Assembly (NCBI GenBank): GCA_028456385.1
Contig: JALNQF010000060.1
Span: forward strand, 62,001 to 126,000
DNA from: Ophiosphaerella korrae
Taxonomy: Eukaryota; Ascomycota; Dothideomycetes; Pleosporales; Phaeosphaeriaceae
Length of the DNA stretch: 64,000 bases
Reading direction: 5' to 3'
Each line of letters opens with the position of its first letter. Position 1 is the first letter of the stretch. Of this stretch, positions 46,440 to 58,439 are shown in pieces. A program made the position numbers and the translations under genes. The notes under the pieces were generated by a model that saw only the letters and a list, made by a program, of their open reading frames with translations, did no database searches and was not told the DNA's origin.

Positions 46440-47064
46440 TGATGCCATCTCGCCAGCAGGAAAGAGATGTCACGTCCCGGAAAAGATTACGCATTAAGCG
46501 AAGGGACGTCTAGGATATTGGCTTGCATTCAGGTGCTCCAGCATCGCGTATTTCTATTATAGTTTGGGGTTGAATGTACCGCAGGCCATATGAGATTTTT
46601 GTACGTTAGGTCAATGTCAGCAACTGAGCACAATAGCCTCAAAATAGTAAAATGGGTACCATGAACAATGGATGACAGAGTAGAATGGCGTTGCTATCTT
46701 GCTGGTGGCGTTCGCGTGTATTAGACCGTTAGTAAAAGGTGGCCATGTGTTTAGATAACAAATGTCTTTGCTGCGTCTATACTTACCTTGATATCCATAT
46801 CGGTTCTGTCCACCAGCTTCAAGTGAGCGTCGTAACATGCAAAGGCCTTTCGCCATCCCTATGGCTCTATTTTTGATAACCCTATTTAGGGATGATGTTG
46901 AAGGGAGATGACTAGAGTCCGTGGGTGTATTGAATTCTGACTAGAAAGGTATTCATGGTCCCAGCTACTTCGTGCACCAAGTCGCGCCAAGCAATTGCGT
47001 CATTGACGCTCTCAGACATCAAATAAATCATGATACGCTAGCACAATAATAAAATCGACTCAAC
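46440..47064. other. Intergenic
   Basis: 3' flank of the transporter and promoter of the SDR. Nothing recognised. Confidence 0.5.
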
Positions 47065-47942
47065 ATGTCGATATCAACTGTTTCTAACAAAGTCGTCATT
47101 ATCACAGGCTGCAGCAGCGGAATAGGCCTTGCGACAGCACGCCTATTTCTGGAGCGCCAAGCTCTCGTTTTTGGTATTGATGTGGGCGCAAATCCGCAGA
47201 AGCTTGCTGATGCGCACAACACGTTCACTTTCTACCAAACTAATCTCACGGAGCCTAGAGCTGTAGATGAAGCAGTCTCAAGATGTCACCAACAATTCGG
47301 CACAGTTGATGTTCTCGTCAACTGTGCAGGTGTAAGCGATGGCTGGAGTAGTGCTGACACGCTGCATGAAGATGAATGGGAGAGTGTCATGGCTATCAAC
47401 CTTACGGTGCCCATTCGGTTGATGAAAGCTGTTTTGCCATTCATGAAAGATCAGAAGAGCGGGTCAATCGTCAATGTAGCGAGCAGGGCAGGAATCTCCG
47501 GCGCTACATCAGGTATCGCATACACGGCAAGCAAACATGGGCTCGTGGGTTTGTGATTCTAAGTTACGGACAAAACCTGACGATGAAATAGATTGGCGCA
47601 ACGAAGAATGTGGCTTGGCGTTTTCATGAAGAAGGCATTCGTTGTAATGCGGTACTACCAGGAGGTGTTGCAACAGACATAGCGTCTTCGGTACGGATGG
47701 AACACTTTGACTCAGCTGGCTTCAATTCCTTCTTGTAAGCCCGTCTCATCATAAGTTGGGCTGACACTGACTATCACAGTCCTGTTGTACAGATGCACGT
47801 TTCAAAGGACACCGAAGGCAACCCTGTCCCTGTGATTGGGGTCGACGATGTTGCACGAGGTATAGCCTTCCTGGCTTCTGACGAGGCAAAGATGATCAGT
47901 GGTGCGATGATTCCAATCGACAACGCATGGTCAACGATCTAG
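47065..47942 (+). CDS. Short-chain dehydrogenase/reductase (classical, FabG-like)
   Basis: Three exons, 47065-47544, 47592-47734 and 47780-47942, join in phase and give 261 aa. The first intron uses donor GTGGGT directly after SKHGL and resumes at IGATKNVAWRFHEEGIRCN. Motifs are VVIITGCSSGIGLA (TGxxxGIG), VLVNCAG (NAG), IVNVASRAGISG (catalytic Ser), YTASKHG (YxxxK) and NAVLPGGVATDI. The C-terminus IAFLASDEAKMMSGAMIPIDNAWSTI is the standard family ending. It is an NAD(P)-dependent oxidoreductase of unknown substrate. It is on the same strand as the AidB-like and MFS genes, with the glyoxalase-fold gene converging on it. Confidence 0.87.
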
Positions 47943-48135
47943 TGACTAGAATTAGTGGCTACCTCATCTGCCTTCTACACTTGAGGTATTGTTTATGATA
48001 ATGAGTTATAATATGTTCGATATCCTCATTTGCTGAATTTAAGTGCCCCGTACTCAGCATGTTGGGCGTATCTAAGTAGTTTGCCTATGGACTCTGTGGC
48101 CACCGCAACTTTACAGGGCTTCGAACTGTCGGAAT

Positions 48136-48549
48136 TCATAGGCTGAACTCCAGCCTGTTTCCAGCATAATCCCGAGCAAAGAATCGAGTTGGATATTCTA
48201 CGCCTTCAGCACCACTGTTTTTCTCGCCGGGTCTGTCTGCCTCTTTCGGCGCGGATGCTCCCCCAAGTATAGAGTGCTCCCAAATCTTCTTCTGCAAAGC
48301 GGCCAATTCTTCGACACCACCAAGTTTGAAACATGGATGTCGAGATGATTTATGCTGGAAATCCTCGGACTTTGCTGCAATATGTACTTGTTGTCCAGAA
48401 GTGCCGATATCGAACCAAGCGAGCGTGTCGCGCTGAAGTTGCGGAACTGGCCGAGATTTTAGGCCGAGGGTATTGCCGTAGAACTCGTTCGCGAGATGGA
48501 GTGTGTCAGGCGGGACCACCAGATTAACATGGTGAATACCAAGAATCAT
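48136..48549 (-). CDS. Glyoxalase/bleomycin-resistance-fold (VOC) protein
   Basis: A single exon of 137 aa, starting MILGIHHVNLVVPPDT. The HHVNLVV beta-strand with its metal-ligand-type His, FYGNTLGLKSRPVP, and the closing FARDYAGNRLEFSL (Glu ligand position) mark the vicinal-oxygen-chelate fold. Length fits a two-module VOC protein. Such proteins are metal-dependent lyases, isomerases, dioxygenases or binding proteins; the substrate is not predictable. It converges on the SDR at 47065-47942. Confidence 0.8.
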   Translation of the reverse strand: MILGIHHVNLVVPPDTLHLANEFYGNTLGLKSRPVPQLQRDTLAWFDIGTSGQQVHIAAKSEDFQHKSSRHPCFKLGGVEELAALQKKIWEHSILGGASAPKEADRPGEKNSGAEGVEYPTRFFARDYAGNRLEFSL

Positions 48550-50124
48550 TTCTGTTTCGTGTCAAGGAACTCTGAGATTAGTTTGTCAAGTACCAGTAGG
48601 TGTATTGCGATGCGATCTACAGACTGGGAGGTTTGATCGCGGGCGCGGGCGCGTTGGCGGGGAACGTTAGCGAGTGATCTGCAGCTAGACCCTGCCATGC
48701 CTACGTGTCTGCGTTCAAACTCAAAAAACATCAAGCTAGACATGTCATGTAGTTAGAGCAACGAGCACCTATGAGCAGAGCAAGCATCATTGCGGCATTC
48801 GAACAGGAATCATCTCGCTTTGAGCCGCTCGAGTCAGGATAGTCTAGGCTCAAGAGACCGTGGCGTTCGTATCGAGACCCAAACAAAGCAATGCTCGGAA
48901 CAACCAACGTCCGGCATGACCCTCGTGATCTGGAACGCTGGCGGTCAAGGGCCACCTGCGTTGGCTGAACGCTCCTCGCCATCACCGAATCTAGATAGCC
49001 ACGCGAGCACCGGTCTATCCAGGACACCGCAGCCTTCCAGCTAGTTGAGTTTCCCACTATTAGAAGCTCTACCGCTCTTTCAGACATGACACCCTTACCG
49101 CAGCCCTCACAGAATAGCATGCGGCTGAATCTTTGCCTGTTTGGAGATGGAAAATAAAAAAACTGGGCGGTGTTCAGCTCCTCAGCCCTAGTCTTAGCAC
49201 CGACCTTGGCACTTGGCAAAATGAACACAGTTCTGCCTCCCTGGACCAGAGCGATTAGAATGACCCGCTTCAGAAGATTCAACATGTGCCCCCGTGTGGA
49301 AGCACCCGAAACACTTATGCACTAGAAAGAATAGAATAACCCATGTCCCACACTAGCCTAGAAAACTCATCAGGTACTTTAGATCATTTCGCCCTTTTAT
49401 CAGATTTGATGGTCACTCGGTGATGAATGTGAACCGGAGCCAAGATTGAATTGATTGATTACTCTGTCTATCATCTGCCTTCTGGCTGCTACTGATATCC
49501 TTCGTGAAATTCTTTGGCAGCTCCCGTGCCCAACGGTTGCCCTTTGTTGAGCTAGCGCGACGCCACAGATCTCGAATCTGCTGATTGGGGCTCGCTTAGC
49601 GCGTGCCAGATCGATCGCCATCTAAATCTCACGAGCCAACTAGTGAGCCCTGCTACCTTGACTTCCTAGTATGGTATAGCTAAATCATGTTCAAGTAAGC
49701 CGCTGCTAGCCTCTCCAGTGAAGGTGGCTTCATTGCTGGCAGTGCAAAGAGCTGATATCAGCCCGCAGTCGTCAATGAGCATTCCGGGATTGATCCAACA
49801 ACCAATCGCCGATGGGAAAACTTGACTAGCATGATATCATAGCTTGTATTACGGTCATTATGGATTTCACTGCGCCTTTGCTACAGCTGAAAACCATGGG
49901 ATTTGGAAAATCAAGTGGAGCTCAAGGCCAATTGTCTATATAATCAGGGTAGGTCATGACTTGATCGAAAGATATCCAGACAACAGCTCAAATAAGCAAC
50001 ATAAGTTCCAAATTACTCGACACGAAGCTCAAATACCAAGTTAGGTATTCCGCTACCGTTTTTTACGGTCTTCGCGTCGATTCAAATTCTGTCTCACCCC
50101 TAGAGTAAACAACTACAGAGCAGG
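48550..50124. other. Intergenic with a doubtful open frame and a dispersed repeat
   Basis: A minus-strand frame 48731-49285 (184 codons, MLNLLKRVILIALVQGG, with a CEGCGK motif) is long but has no recognised family and Arg/Ser-rich composition; I do not call it. The repeat copy at 49448-49645 is listed separately. The last 300 bp should be promoter for the secreted protein at 50125. Confidence 0.4.
49448..49645 (+). repeat. Dispersed repeat, copy 2
   Basis: Same-orientation partner of 13037-13330, with the shared blocks listed there. This copy is shorter and less AT-mutated. Confidence 0.7.
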
Positions 50125-50703
50125 ATGCAATCTTTCATCTCTTTAGCCCTTACATGGGCTCTACTTGGTGCTGCCAACGCTGTACCTACACTCTCTAAGC
50201 GGTTGTCTATACAATGCCCTGGTCAATCTTATCTTACGCCAGAAATCAATTGCCCTAGCGGCTTCTTTGGTTGCGTACCATACGAGAAAAGTTCTGAGAT
50301 ATGTAACGGCCGGAAAAGGTTCTTTAACGACTGCACTGCGGCATCGGGACTTGGATCATTTCATCTTTGTCATTCATGGGGTTTTGTAACCTTCATTGGC
50401 TGCACTACCAATTCGAACATATGCTCAGCGTCAACACCAAATACAAACCCACCGCCAACTCCCAATACCCCGCCACCAACTCCCAATAACCCTCCACCAC
50501 AGTCCGGAAAGTGCCCAGTTGGAACGTGGTATGCAGCGAAAGGGGAATGTTCCAGTGGGTTTGTGGGTTGTACTAGGATAAGCCCTGAAATTTGCCCTGG
50601 ACCTCAAAGGTTTTGGGACAGCTGTCCACCAAACCATGGCAACTACTACAACTGTGCAAATGGCTTCATTGGATGTACTACTGATATCAAAGTGTGTGGT
50701 TAA
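50125..50703 (+). CDS. Secreted cysteine-rich protein with two related domains and a Pro-rich linker
   Basis: A single exon of 192 aa. Signal peptide MQSFISLALTWALLGAANA is followed by a possible Kex2 site (LSKR, about residue 26). Domain 1 (about 30-102) and domain 2 (about 129-192) share the pattern CP-x-GxxY/W...C-S/P-SGFxGC...EIC-x-G-x-xRF-x-D/S-C...C-x-xGFxGCTT, six to eight cysteines each. A linker of PNT/PPP repeats (TPNTNPPPTPNTPPPTPNN) joins them. I do not recognise a named family. A small, secreted, Cys-rich, repeated architecture is what plant- or fungus-directed effectors and wall-binding proteins look like. The gene is well preserved and isolated between long non-coding stretches. 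Confidence 0.85.
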   Translation: MQSFISLALTWALLGAANAVPTLSKRLSIQCPGQSYLTPEINCPSGFFGCVPYEKSSEICNGRKRFFNDCTAASGLGSFHLCHSWGFVTFIGCTTNSNICSASTPNTNPPPTPNTPPPTPNNPPPQSGKCPVGTWYAAKGECSSGFVGCTRISPEICPGPQRFWDSCPPNHGNYYNCANGFIGCTTDIKVCG

Positions 50704-51790
50704 CTATGCAAAACATAATATTTGTATTGGGATATCGCAAATGGGGATATAGAAGGCATATTTCAATTACTTCATTTCAATTACTTCATAGAGACATTCA
50801 TTTCAAACTAGCATATATATGAGATATCATTTTTTTTTGTCAAGCCAAATGAATATCTTTTCATCTAACAACATAGTATCATTCCACTCTTTTCCTTATA
50901 ACTGTGGCTGGCAAAGTTGTTCTTTCGTCCATAAGCTATCCTTGAGATGTTATACTACCCCGCCCCTCCTTTAATTGTCCACGTTACTTGAATATTTGGG
51001 CTACATTGATATAAATAGCAAAGCTATCACCAATGCATATCATATCTTTTATCGCAAGTAACCTAGACTGAAACAGAGTTATATGCTTACTTTACTATAA
51101 AACGAGTGAGATTCCTAAGATAAAATAGTGATGGCCCTGACAGAGCACTAGTAGAAAATTGGTTCACGTGCGACCTAGAGAAACAACATTCTCCCCTACT
51201 CTACTTGTTCCAATTGGTACCTAAGAAGTGCCCGGGAAAGTGAACATCCTTGGCACCGTTATCATCACTATCTGGTGCACAATTACGAATGCGCAAACTC
51301 AGTAACAGGTTAGGGTAATGCAGAGAAATGTCGTTTTAGTGAAATCTTGAATTTAGTAATATTGACGAAAAGCCAACGAGGGGTGCATTAGGGGAAGTGA
51401 CCTAGACTTATTGTATGCATAGCAAATTTACCAATGGACTGGCGGTGGTGCTATGCATTAGGTGGGAAGAGACGGAGTCGAGCGTTTGAACTAACTCTCG
51501 AATGTCACCACGTCATAGGCGATGTTAGGAAAAGGACTGGAGTTAAATACAAAGAAGCAACAACATTGACTCATATTCTGGTATACAAACAGGATAATGT
51601 AATGACGCAGGCATGAAAACGGAAAGAACACTCAACGGTGACGTCGCTCATCCCACACACAACTTCCACCAAAAGAAATTACAGGTATATCGCTACGTTA
51701 CTGATGCACTAACATTACTCTTCCAGATCTCAACAGTGGTACTGTCCCAGGCTAATCCAAGCAACACCTCTTTACCCGCTCAAGTTTAGT
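50704..51790. other. Intergenic
   Basis: AT-rich, with a repeated TTTCAATTACTTCAT at about 50762-50788. No gene supported. Confidence 0.5.
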
Positions 51791-53144
51791 TCAAGCCACA
51801 CCCAATACACTCATAGCGATTCTGGTCGGGCGCTGGTATTCAACATCCCAATATCCCCACTGTCTATTCATGTTGACCATTCCAAAAGTACAGCCACCGG
51901 TGACATTTCTATTGTTGGTGTATGTGAGCCAGGTGAGTTGATCCCCTAAAGTTGTCCTGACCAAGATCCATATTCCAGTGGCAAGGGCCGGAAGGGCGAG
52001 TGCAATAAATACAGCGGCGGCACTGGCTCGGAGTTTATCTATGACGTGGTGGCGGGCATTCTGTTTAAACGCTACCATGGCGGTACATACAAGGAATTGA
52101 AAGCCCACTATTAAGGTGTGAATAATCTGGACATGGTTGACATCGAGCTTCTTGACGGGCATAAGACTGGAGGAGTTCTGGAGCCATTTCAGGCAGGTCT
52201 GCGGCATAGACGCAATCGATGTTGGCGTGTTGATTGAGCTGGGAACCTGGAAATAGGTTGGGTGCCTCTCGCTACTTTTCCAAGAGTATGAGAAATGAGT
52301 CCCAGCAATAGCAAGGGACATACACCACTGTACGATAGTGATGAGTCCGAACAAAGCCGATGCCCCAATAATCTTCATATCGCGCGAGGAAGTAGCTTTA
52401 GCATCTTGTTGGTATTGGTGATGTACGCGTTTAGAACCAAGTAGTCGAATAAGCCAGAAGTAATTGAATGGTATGAGCCATAGAATAACACTGAAACTGG
52501 AGTCAGTAAAGTACTACTACTAATCTTAGGAGACTGCGGACGAACCTGAACCAGAAAAATCGCTTCGAGTTGGAAAACCCAATACAGACCTGGACAAACC
52601 AGAACCCAATTCGGCCAAGATCAATGGGTAACTGTATCCAAAACGTGATGGGGAGTTTCGTATCCTGTGCCAACGGGCTATTCTCGATCTTCTTAGCGGT
52701 CCACCAGAGACCAACAAAGCTCAATAGCAGGCTTGCAAACTGCATCGTAAAGGTAGGCCACCAAGGAATGAACGCGTAGGCCGTTGGCAACGTCGGTATC
52801 ATGATCGGGGCAGTGCTCATGTATTTGCAAAAGTCTGATTGTCCCCACACCCATTTGCTCAATACCAGAGCAACAGCACCACCGCTTCCCACAGTAGTGG
52901 TCCCTCCCCCACCACCGCCACCTCCCCTACCACCACCTCTTGGAGCCCGAGGAACGATTGATCCGCTCGCGGAGGCATTCTGTGGACAAGAATGGAGGCG
53001 ACTATTCTTGAAAAGCTCAAAGTCGGTGTAGCTGGATTGATCGATGGTGCTGTTGTCTAGGCCATGGACAACGATCACATGTAAGAGTTGAGCGATCAAA
53101 AGATATAGCAATGGGGTTGCTGGTAGTCGAGATGATTTCGCCAT
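51791..53144 (-). CDS. Polytopic membrane protein of unknown family, Gly-rich loop
   Basis: Two exons, 53144-52546 and 52496-51791, join in phase and give 434 aa. The ATG at 53144 (MAKSSRLPATPLLYLLIAQL) gives a signal peptide or first TM. A polar ectodomain-like stretch follows (CPQNASASG, possible N-glycosylation) with a run of glycines (GGGRGGGGGGGGTTTVGSGG). Then come several hydrophobic spans: FIPWWPTFTMQFASLLLSFVGLWW, FWIQLPIDLGRIGFWFVQVCIG, FSVILWLIPFNYFWLI, ALFGLITIVQWCMSLAIAG, VQIIHTLIVGFQFLVCTAMV and AAAVFIALALPALATGIWIL. That suggests six or seven TM helices. No enzymatic motif was seen. The likely site is plasma membrane or secretory pathway; function unknown. Confidence 0.75.
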
Positions 53145-54317
53145 CGCTGCGGGAAGGAAAATATTTACCGTCAGACTCGTTGTCAAGCTTTAGCTCAATG
53201 AAACAGCGCAAAGTACTCCGTAGATGCATTATTATTTAGACGAGGAGCGGCCCAGTTTTCAATCTCAAGCTGGGTGAAGATTTCGCCGGCATGACTATTT
53301 GTCGCAGCCTCACGAGGCTGCTAAGGCTGCACAGGCGTCATTAGTGGTAGGGCTCAGGGGTAGAAACACTCATCTCTTGATGAATCATATTGGGTGCGAG
53401 AGCCAACGAACCGATCTTTCTCGACGGGGCTGTGGTGCATGCATTTCAGCTCGCTTCTGAAATCGATGTTATTGGTCGGTGCGACCAAATATCTCGCTTA
53501 TCTTTGAATCTAAACGGGCGAGATCAACATTACGCGACAATAGTTGGCGGCATATTCCGTCCAGCACAGAGCAGATTGCAAGTTGGCTGCACAACTCTTT
53601 GTTATCGCGAAATCATGTTGGCTTGTCGCGTTCTATACGAAAAAGGACCGATCCATGTGTTGTTCATCGACTTCTCAACCATCCATGTCGCAATCTTTAC
53701 CCAACAGAATCTACTATTCATGTCGGCACCACCTATAGTTATATAGATCCAGTATTCAACCATTGGACAATCCTAATATATAATTAGCTACTATTCCTTG
53801 ACTTATGGGAACGAGAACTTAAAGAGATTTTCAAATACAAAGCAATCACAAGCCAACTAACCGTGAAGCCGTTCAATGCTGCGGCTTCAAAATATGAATC
53901 TTTCAAGACAGCCTGCATGCCAGGAACAACCAAGTCTTTGTAGTTTAGAAAAGCAGTCTTACACTATTGACGTGGTAATTTAGAGCCTTTCTGCACTGTT
54001 TTCCTTTACCTACCCTTAGTGTCCGATCTCAATACTTCAGTAATATACTGCGCATAGATTAGGGGAGCCCGGATTGAATGAACAGACATGATTACATTCG
54101 ACGACCTATAGGACCAGCGTGCCAACGACCTGAATATCTATTGGTTATATCCATGCGACGCATACATATATACCAATGAAGAACACTCGACCTGTGGCGA
54201 CTCAGGGCTTGAGAATTTGGAGCGTTGAACAACTTGATCAGGGCTACAATACGGTCTGCCAGCTCCACCACTGCTCTAAAATAACTCAATCTTTTCACGA
54301 TATTGGTAAACATCTTC
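53145..54317. other. Intergenic
   Basis: Overlapping small frames on the plus strand (53390-53787) show no family features. Nothing else recognised. Confidence 0.5.
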
Positions 54318-55291
54318 TCAGAATGGCTTCAGCAAATTCAGCTCATGCGTCTCAACTTGCCAGCTATCAGCCTTGTAGCCACTTGTGAAATAGCTTGCGG
54401 CATTAGTGTCATTCTTGAAAGTCCACAGCAGCCAGTTGAGGATCGCCTTTCCGAATCTACCACCATTAGCATCGCCAAGGGTACCGCCGTGTCCGACTGG
54501 AATGTTGCCTTTCCAAGACGGCACACCAGACGCAAGGTTCTTGAAGTCGCGTTCGCCCTGAAGTACAAGTTAGTGGCGTGCTAAAAATTGCCGTAAGTGT
54601 ACTCGTGAAATGAGCAATACGCGCAATCCAAGCACAAGAAAACTTACGTTAGCATATGCAATATCACCACTGCCGCCCAACACGAAAAGGACTGGCTTCC
54701 TCCATGCTGAGGCTGCGCTCTGATTAGACAAAAGCCCAGAGCTAATCACACCAATCGTATCGACACGGCTATCCCAGATGTTATCCATGGCCTCGACGCC
54801 GCCGCACGAGAAGCCCGCTGCCATGATCTTGCTTGCGTCAACATTCGCATAGTCTCCAGTGCCAGCAACTTTGGTGACCCAGTCAATCGCAGCTTTCATA
54901 GTTTGTGCTGTGGATGATCCTCCGCCGTTTGGAGCACCCTCGGCAATGGCCAAAAACCCGTAGCTGGCGACTTGTTGTAATAGAGCTTGGTTCGATCGAC
55001 CTTGGTTACTGCAAGCTCCGTTGCCCCAAACAAGTACTGGAAGCTTTACGTTGGCGGTGTTCTTCGTTGGGTAGTAGATTGTATGGTCGCGGAGCCCATT
55101 GTCAGTCTTGTATGTGCCAGGTCCATATGGGCCGGCTCCACTCCCTCCCTATTCTGTTTGTCAGGCTAGTCTGTCAACAGTTGTGGCATTCCGAAACAAC
55201 TCACATTTTGCCGTGGCTCGACATTGAGTGGAGACGCGATAGCGCCGTCGAAGGAAAACGCCGCAAGGGCGAGAGCGACGACGTACTTCAT
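54318..55291 (-). CDS. Secreted alpha/beta-hydrolase
   Basis: Three exons, 55291-55205, 55148-54648 and 54557-54318, join in phase and give 275 aa. Signal peptide MKYVVALALAAFSFDGAIAS is followed by NVEPRQ, a possible propeptide end. Core: TIYYPTKNTANVKLPVLVWGNGAC (strand plus oxyanion loop), SYGFLAIAEGAPNGGGS, the nucleophile elbow AAGFSCGGVEAM (G-x-S-x-G as GFSCG), VLFVLGGSGDIAYAN with the acid-region Asp, and VGHGGTLGD with the likely catalytic His. The layout resembles small secreted esterases and PET/cutinase-like or dienelactone-hydrolase-like fungal proteins. The substrate is unknown; an extracellular ester bond is most likely. Confidence 0.82.
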
Positions 55292-56400
55292 TCTCTAGAA
55301 CTTATGATAAAATAATAGGAGCAAATATCCTCTAGGTTTGACAATAGAATTTTTCTTTCCATACTAGCCCTATATATGTATTTTCGTCTGATCAAATCGA
55401 CCTTGCACTGAGAATATATTAGGTATGCTTGCTATACTCAATTTATCGTGGACAATCACAAGATTTGGCCGAATGCCTAAAGTTCTTGATTGGGCATGCC
55501 TCATATTACCGCCAATAGAACCAGGTACTTTCCTCAATTTAAGGAATACCCGGGGTGCAGCGCGAATTTGTCCAAGAATACACAACCACATCTGGGTTTG
55601 GGCAGTTACGTGATCCACTTTTCATCGGTAATTGTGGGGATGGTTTGGTGCTAATGTTTCAAGCTCAATATGGGCCGAAGAATAGATGACATCAACCCAT
55701 CTTGGCAATCTTTCTAGCTCAGAAGTTAGCCACCAGATGGGGAACAATCGTATCTCGCGCATATGACTAAATGCGGGGAACGATCTCGCGTATCGTAGTT
55801 CGGATATTATTGTTGGAGGAAGAATAACTCCGAATGGACGGAAAGAAAATGTGGGAGGACAATGTTGGTGGGGAATCATTGTGGGGAAGCCTGCCGGGGA
55901 AATCGGTTTTCCTCCTGCGCTCCCATGACTTTACCCTTACTATGAACACGAAACGATACTCCGGAAGCTCTGATTATGAGAGTTAGCACGCTAATCTATA
56001 TGTGATATCTAGTCGCACATGAGGAAGCTAGTGGCTAAAACGCTTGATTTTGATTTTGACTCGTCATCTAATGTACACTTGGCCCTATGGTATGTTCACA
56101 CCAATGCTTTCCTTCCAAGGTTGTAACATTAGGTGTCGTTGTCCAAATTAACACCTAGCGTTCTTGGATCCTTACATACAATATGACAAAATATATATTT
56201 CGCAATGTGGAGGTGTAGTGATGGCATCGATTGTTGTCAGCCAGCTCGACTAACGTCATCCCAAAGTCTCATAAGACATCTATGCATAAAGACAGTTTCT
56301 TTTCAAACTATTTATGGGCGAAAATTAGATTAGGGTCTTGAGTATTGAAAGTATTAGAGCCCACTAATACATCTCTGATTTTCGTTTGTTCAATGTATCA
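55292..56400. other. Intergenic
   Basis: No gene supported; short frames only. Confidence 0.5.
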
Positions 56401-58219
56401 TTATATCTGGTAATGAAAAGGATCAGTAAACTTAATTGTTGCTGTGAGCGCAAGCCGGGGTTTATTGCACAGCTTAGCTCTAGAGATCTTTGCAAGCTTT
56501 ATGCGGCAAGGGAACCCAGCTATAGGATGTGCTGACCCTTTCTCAATCTGATATGCGCGCTCGCCTCGGTATATACTTATTCCTCTCGAAGGGTTCTTTG
56601 TATCGTATTCATCATAAGCAGGCGCTACATCAAATTTTCTAGCTAACCATGCTAGGGCAACACGTAGTTCAACAAGCACGAGGGCGGAAGCGATACAGTT
56701 CCTAGGGCCAGGCTCAAATGGCTTCCAGGCTCTAGGGCGAGGGTACAAATCATGATCTGGACCAACAAGCCATCGTTCCGGTAAGAAATCCTCGGTGCAT
56801 ACCCAGTATTTAGTGCCGCGATATATTTCGGCATGCAAAATCCAGAGGGTTACATCATCTGTTGGGCAAGTATTGCCTGCGTCATCGGTAACATTGATTC
56901 CTTGCCTGCCTTTACGCGTAGTTCCAGCGTGAGGAAAGAAACACATAACGTCTTTTATAACAGCAAGAGTATAAAACAGGCGATTGACAATACGGAGATC
57001 GCCAATCAACTTCGAGGCTGCATCTACCGGGTTTACACCAAGGACTTTGTTGTGTTCCGTGCGTAAGCGTGTAAGAGCCACGGGGTTCTTCGCCAGAAGA
57101 TAGAAGGCATAACATATGACGCTCGATATAGAATCGTACCTAGCGAAAACGAAAAGTCTAATTTGACGAATCGCAGCAGTTCGGAATGTTGCGTCAGCCG
57201 GCCGGGGAGGGGTTTTGATGTATTTGGTCCAGGCATGTACGCTTGCAGCACCAAGTCCATCACTTATATAGGATTCACGCTATTCGATTCGGTTCTGTAT
57301 GCCTCGCAGTGTTGATCGAGTTCCGCACCTATGTAGTTGTCTATTCGTCGGCCGTTCCTCTAATGAACATAGGTGCGCACAGAATTAAGATGGTTGAAGG
57401 GATTGATTGCGCTATTCAATTTGGTTTAGCGTGCCGTCTGCCAGAGAGTCGTACCCTTTCTGGGCACAGAGTGGAGTGCCTCTGCTTGAACCCTTAGTAC
57501 ACACGCAATTACTCGATTTACAGTACTTATGGCACGGTTTTCCCAATCATATAGATTGTAAAGCGCAGGGTGATAGGGTCTAGAAAGCATAGGCTGTCTT
57601 TGGCTGCGATATTCTGAAGCGTATTTGCGCCCAATAGAGCCTCCCGAACCATACTTGGAACAAGCTTCATGATGCGATCGCCTTCAAATCCCTTGTTGAA
57701 AATTGCCCGCCATGGCTTCCGTTCACATTCATCAAGGTCAAAGATTGTGAGATCACCAGTGATTGGGTTCATGAATCGTCTTAACAGCTCTGGTCGCTCT
57801 GAAGCAGATGAGGATTGATTTTTGTAATCTCTGTTCCAACATTAAGCGATACTGCATTTAAGAATAGTCCGCTCTTAGGCCAGATATCGATGTAGAAAGC
57901 GTCTGATTCGACAAACTTCTCTTGGGCAATTGCAGCAAATCCATACTCGTGGTGCACGTCTTTTGGAAGACGGCCTAGATAATTTTTCAAGCAGAGGAGA
58001 TGACCAAAAAGAAATGAATGCTCAGGTACTACGGGCTGCGTCGCGTTGGTCAACGTTATATCAAAATAAAGGGCTTTAGTATACTAACCCTTGTCGCTTC
58101 TGAGCTGCCAGTAGCATTCGCGCACGATACAGCTTTTCGAGAAAATATCCAGAAATACCAATAAAGCCCAGACGACGGCTAAGACGGAAAGTTAAGAGTG
58201 ATGAATCCAAATTAGCCAT
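56401..58219 (-). pseudogene. Cytochrome P450 (sterigmatocystin/CYP-type), decayed
   Basis: The N-terminal exon at 58219 reads MANLDSSLLTFRLSRRLGFI with LEKLYRARMLLAAQKR. The frame continues VVPEHSFLFGHLLCLKNYLGRLPKD, WPKSGLFLNAVSLNVG, NPITGDLTIFDLDECERKPW and IFNKGFEGDRIMKLVPSMV. Between about 57530 and 57260 the frame carries several TAA/TAG codons and shifts. The I-helix reads FVFARYDSISS where FAGHDTTSS is usual. The ExxR motif is gone (IKDVMCFF). The haem loop is FEPGPRNCIA with its Cys but Ala for the final Gly. Motifs match the group of fungal P450s that act on polyketide intermediates. With stops, shifts and lost key residues it is not functional. Confidence 0.75.
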
Positions 58220-58439
58220 TTTGGTAGTATTCGTCTCGTTTACCCTTGTAGTCGGAAGAAAATGGTCAGAAATCAGCGCAAATAGCAGCTAGCCAAGTTT
58301 AGAGAAGTTTGGACTGAAGAAGTTACATGTGAGGGGGTATCAAAGGATTGGGACATGAGTTCGCGGACATTGAGGCCAACTGTGCCGCATAATAGGAAGG
58401 GATGTCGAATTTAGAAACCCCCGCTGTACTAGATAAGGC

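Noticed and set aside
48731..49285. 184-codon minus-strand open frame with CEGCGK motif
   Set aside because: No recognisable fold, no signal or domain, odd composition; an unsupported frame in a repeat-containing gap.
52801..53031. Proline-rich plus-strand open frame
   Set aside because: It is the antisense shadow of the Gly-rich loop in the membrane protein gene on the minus strand.
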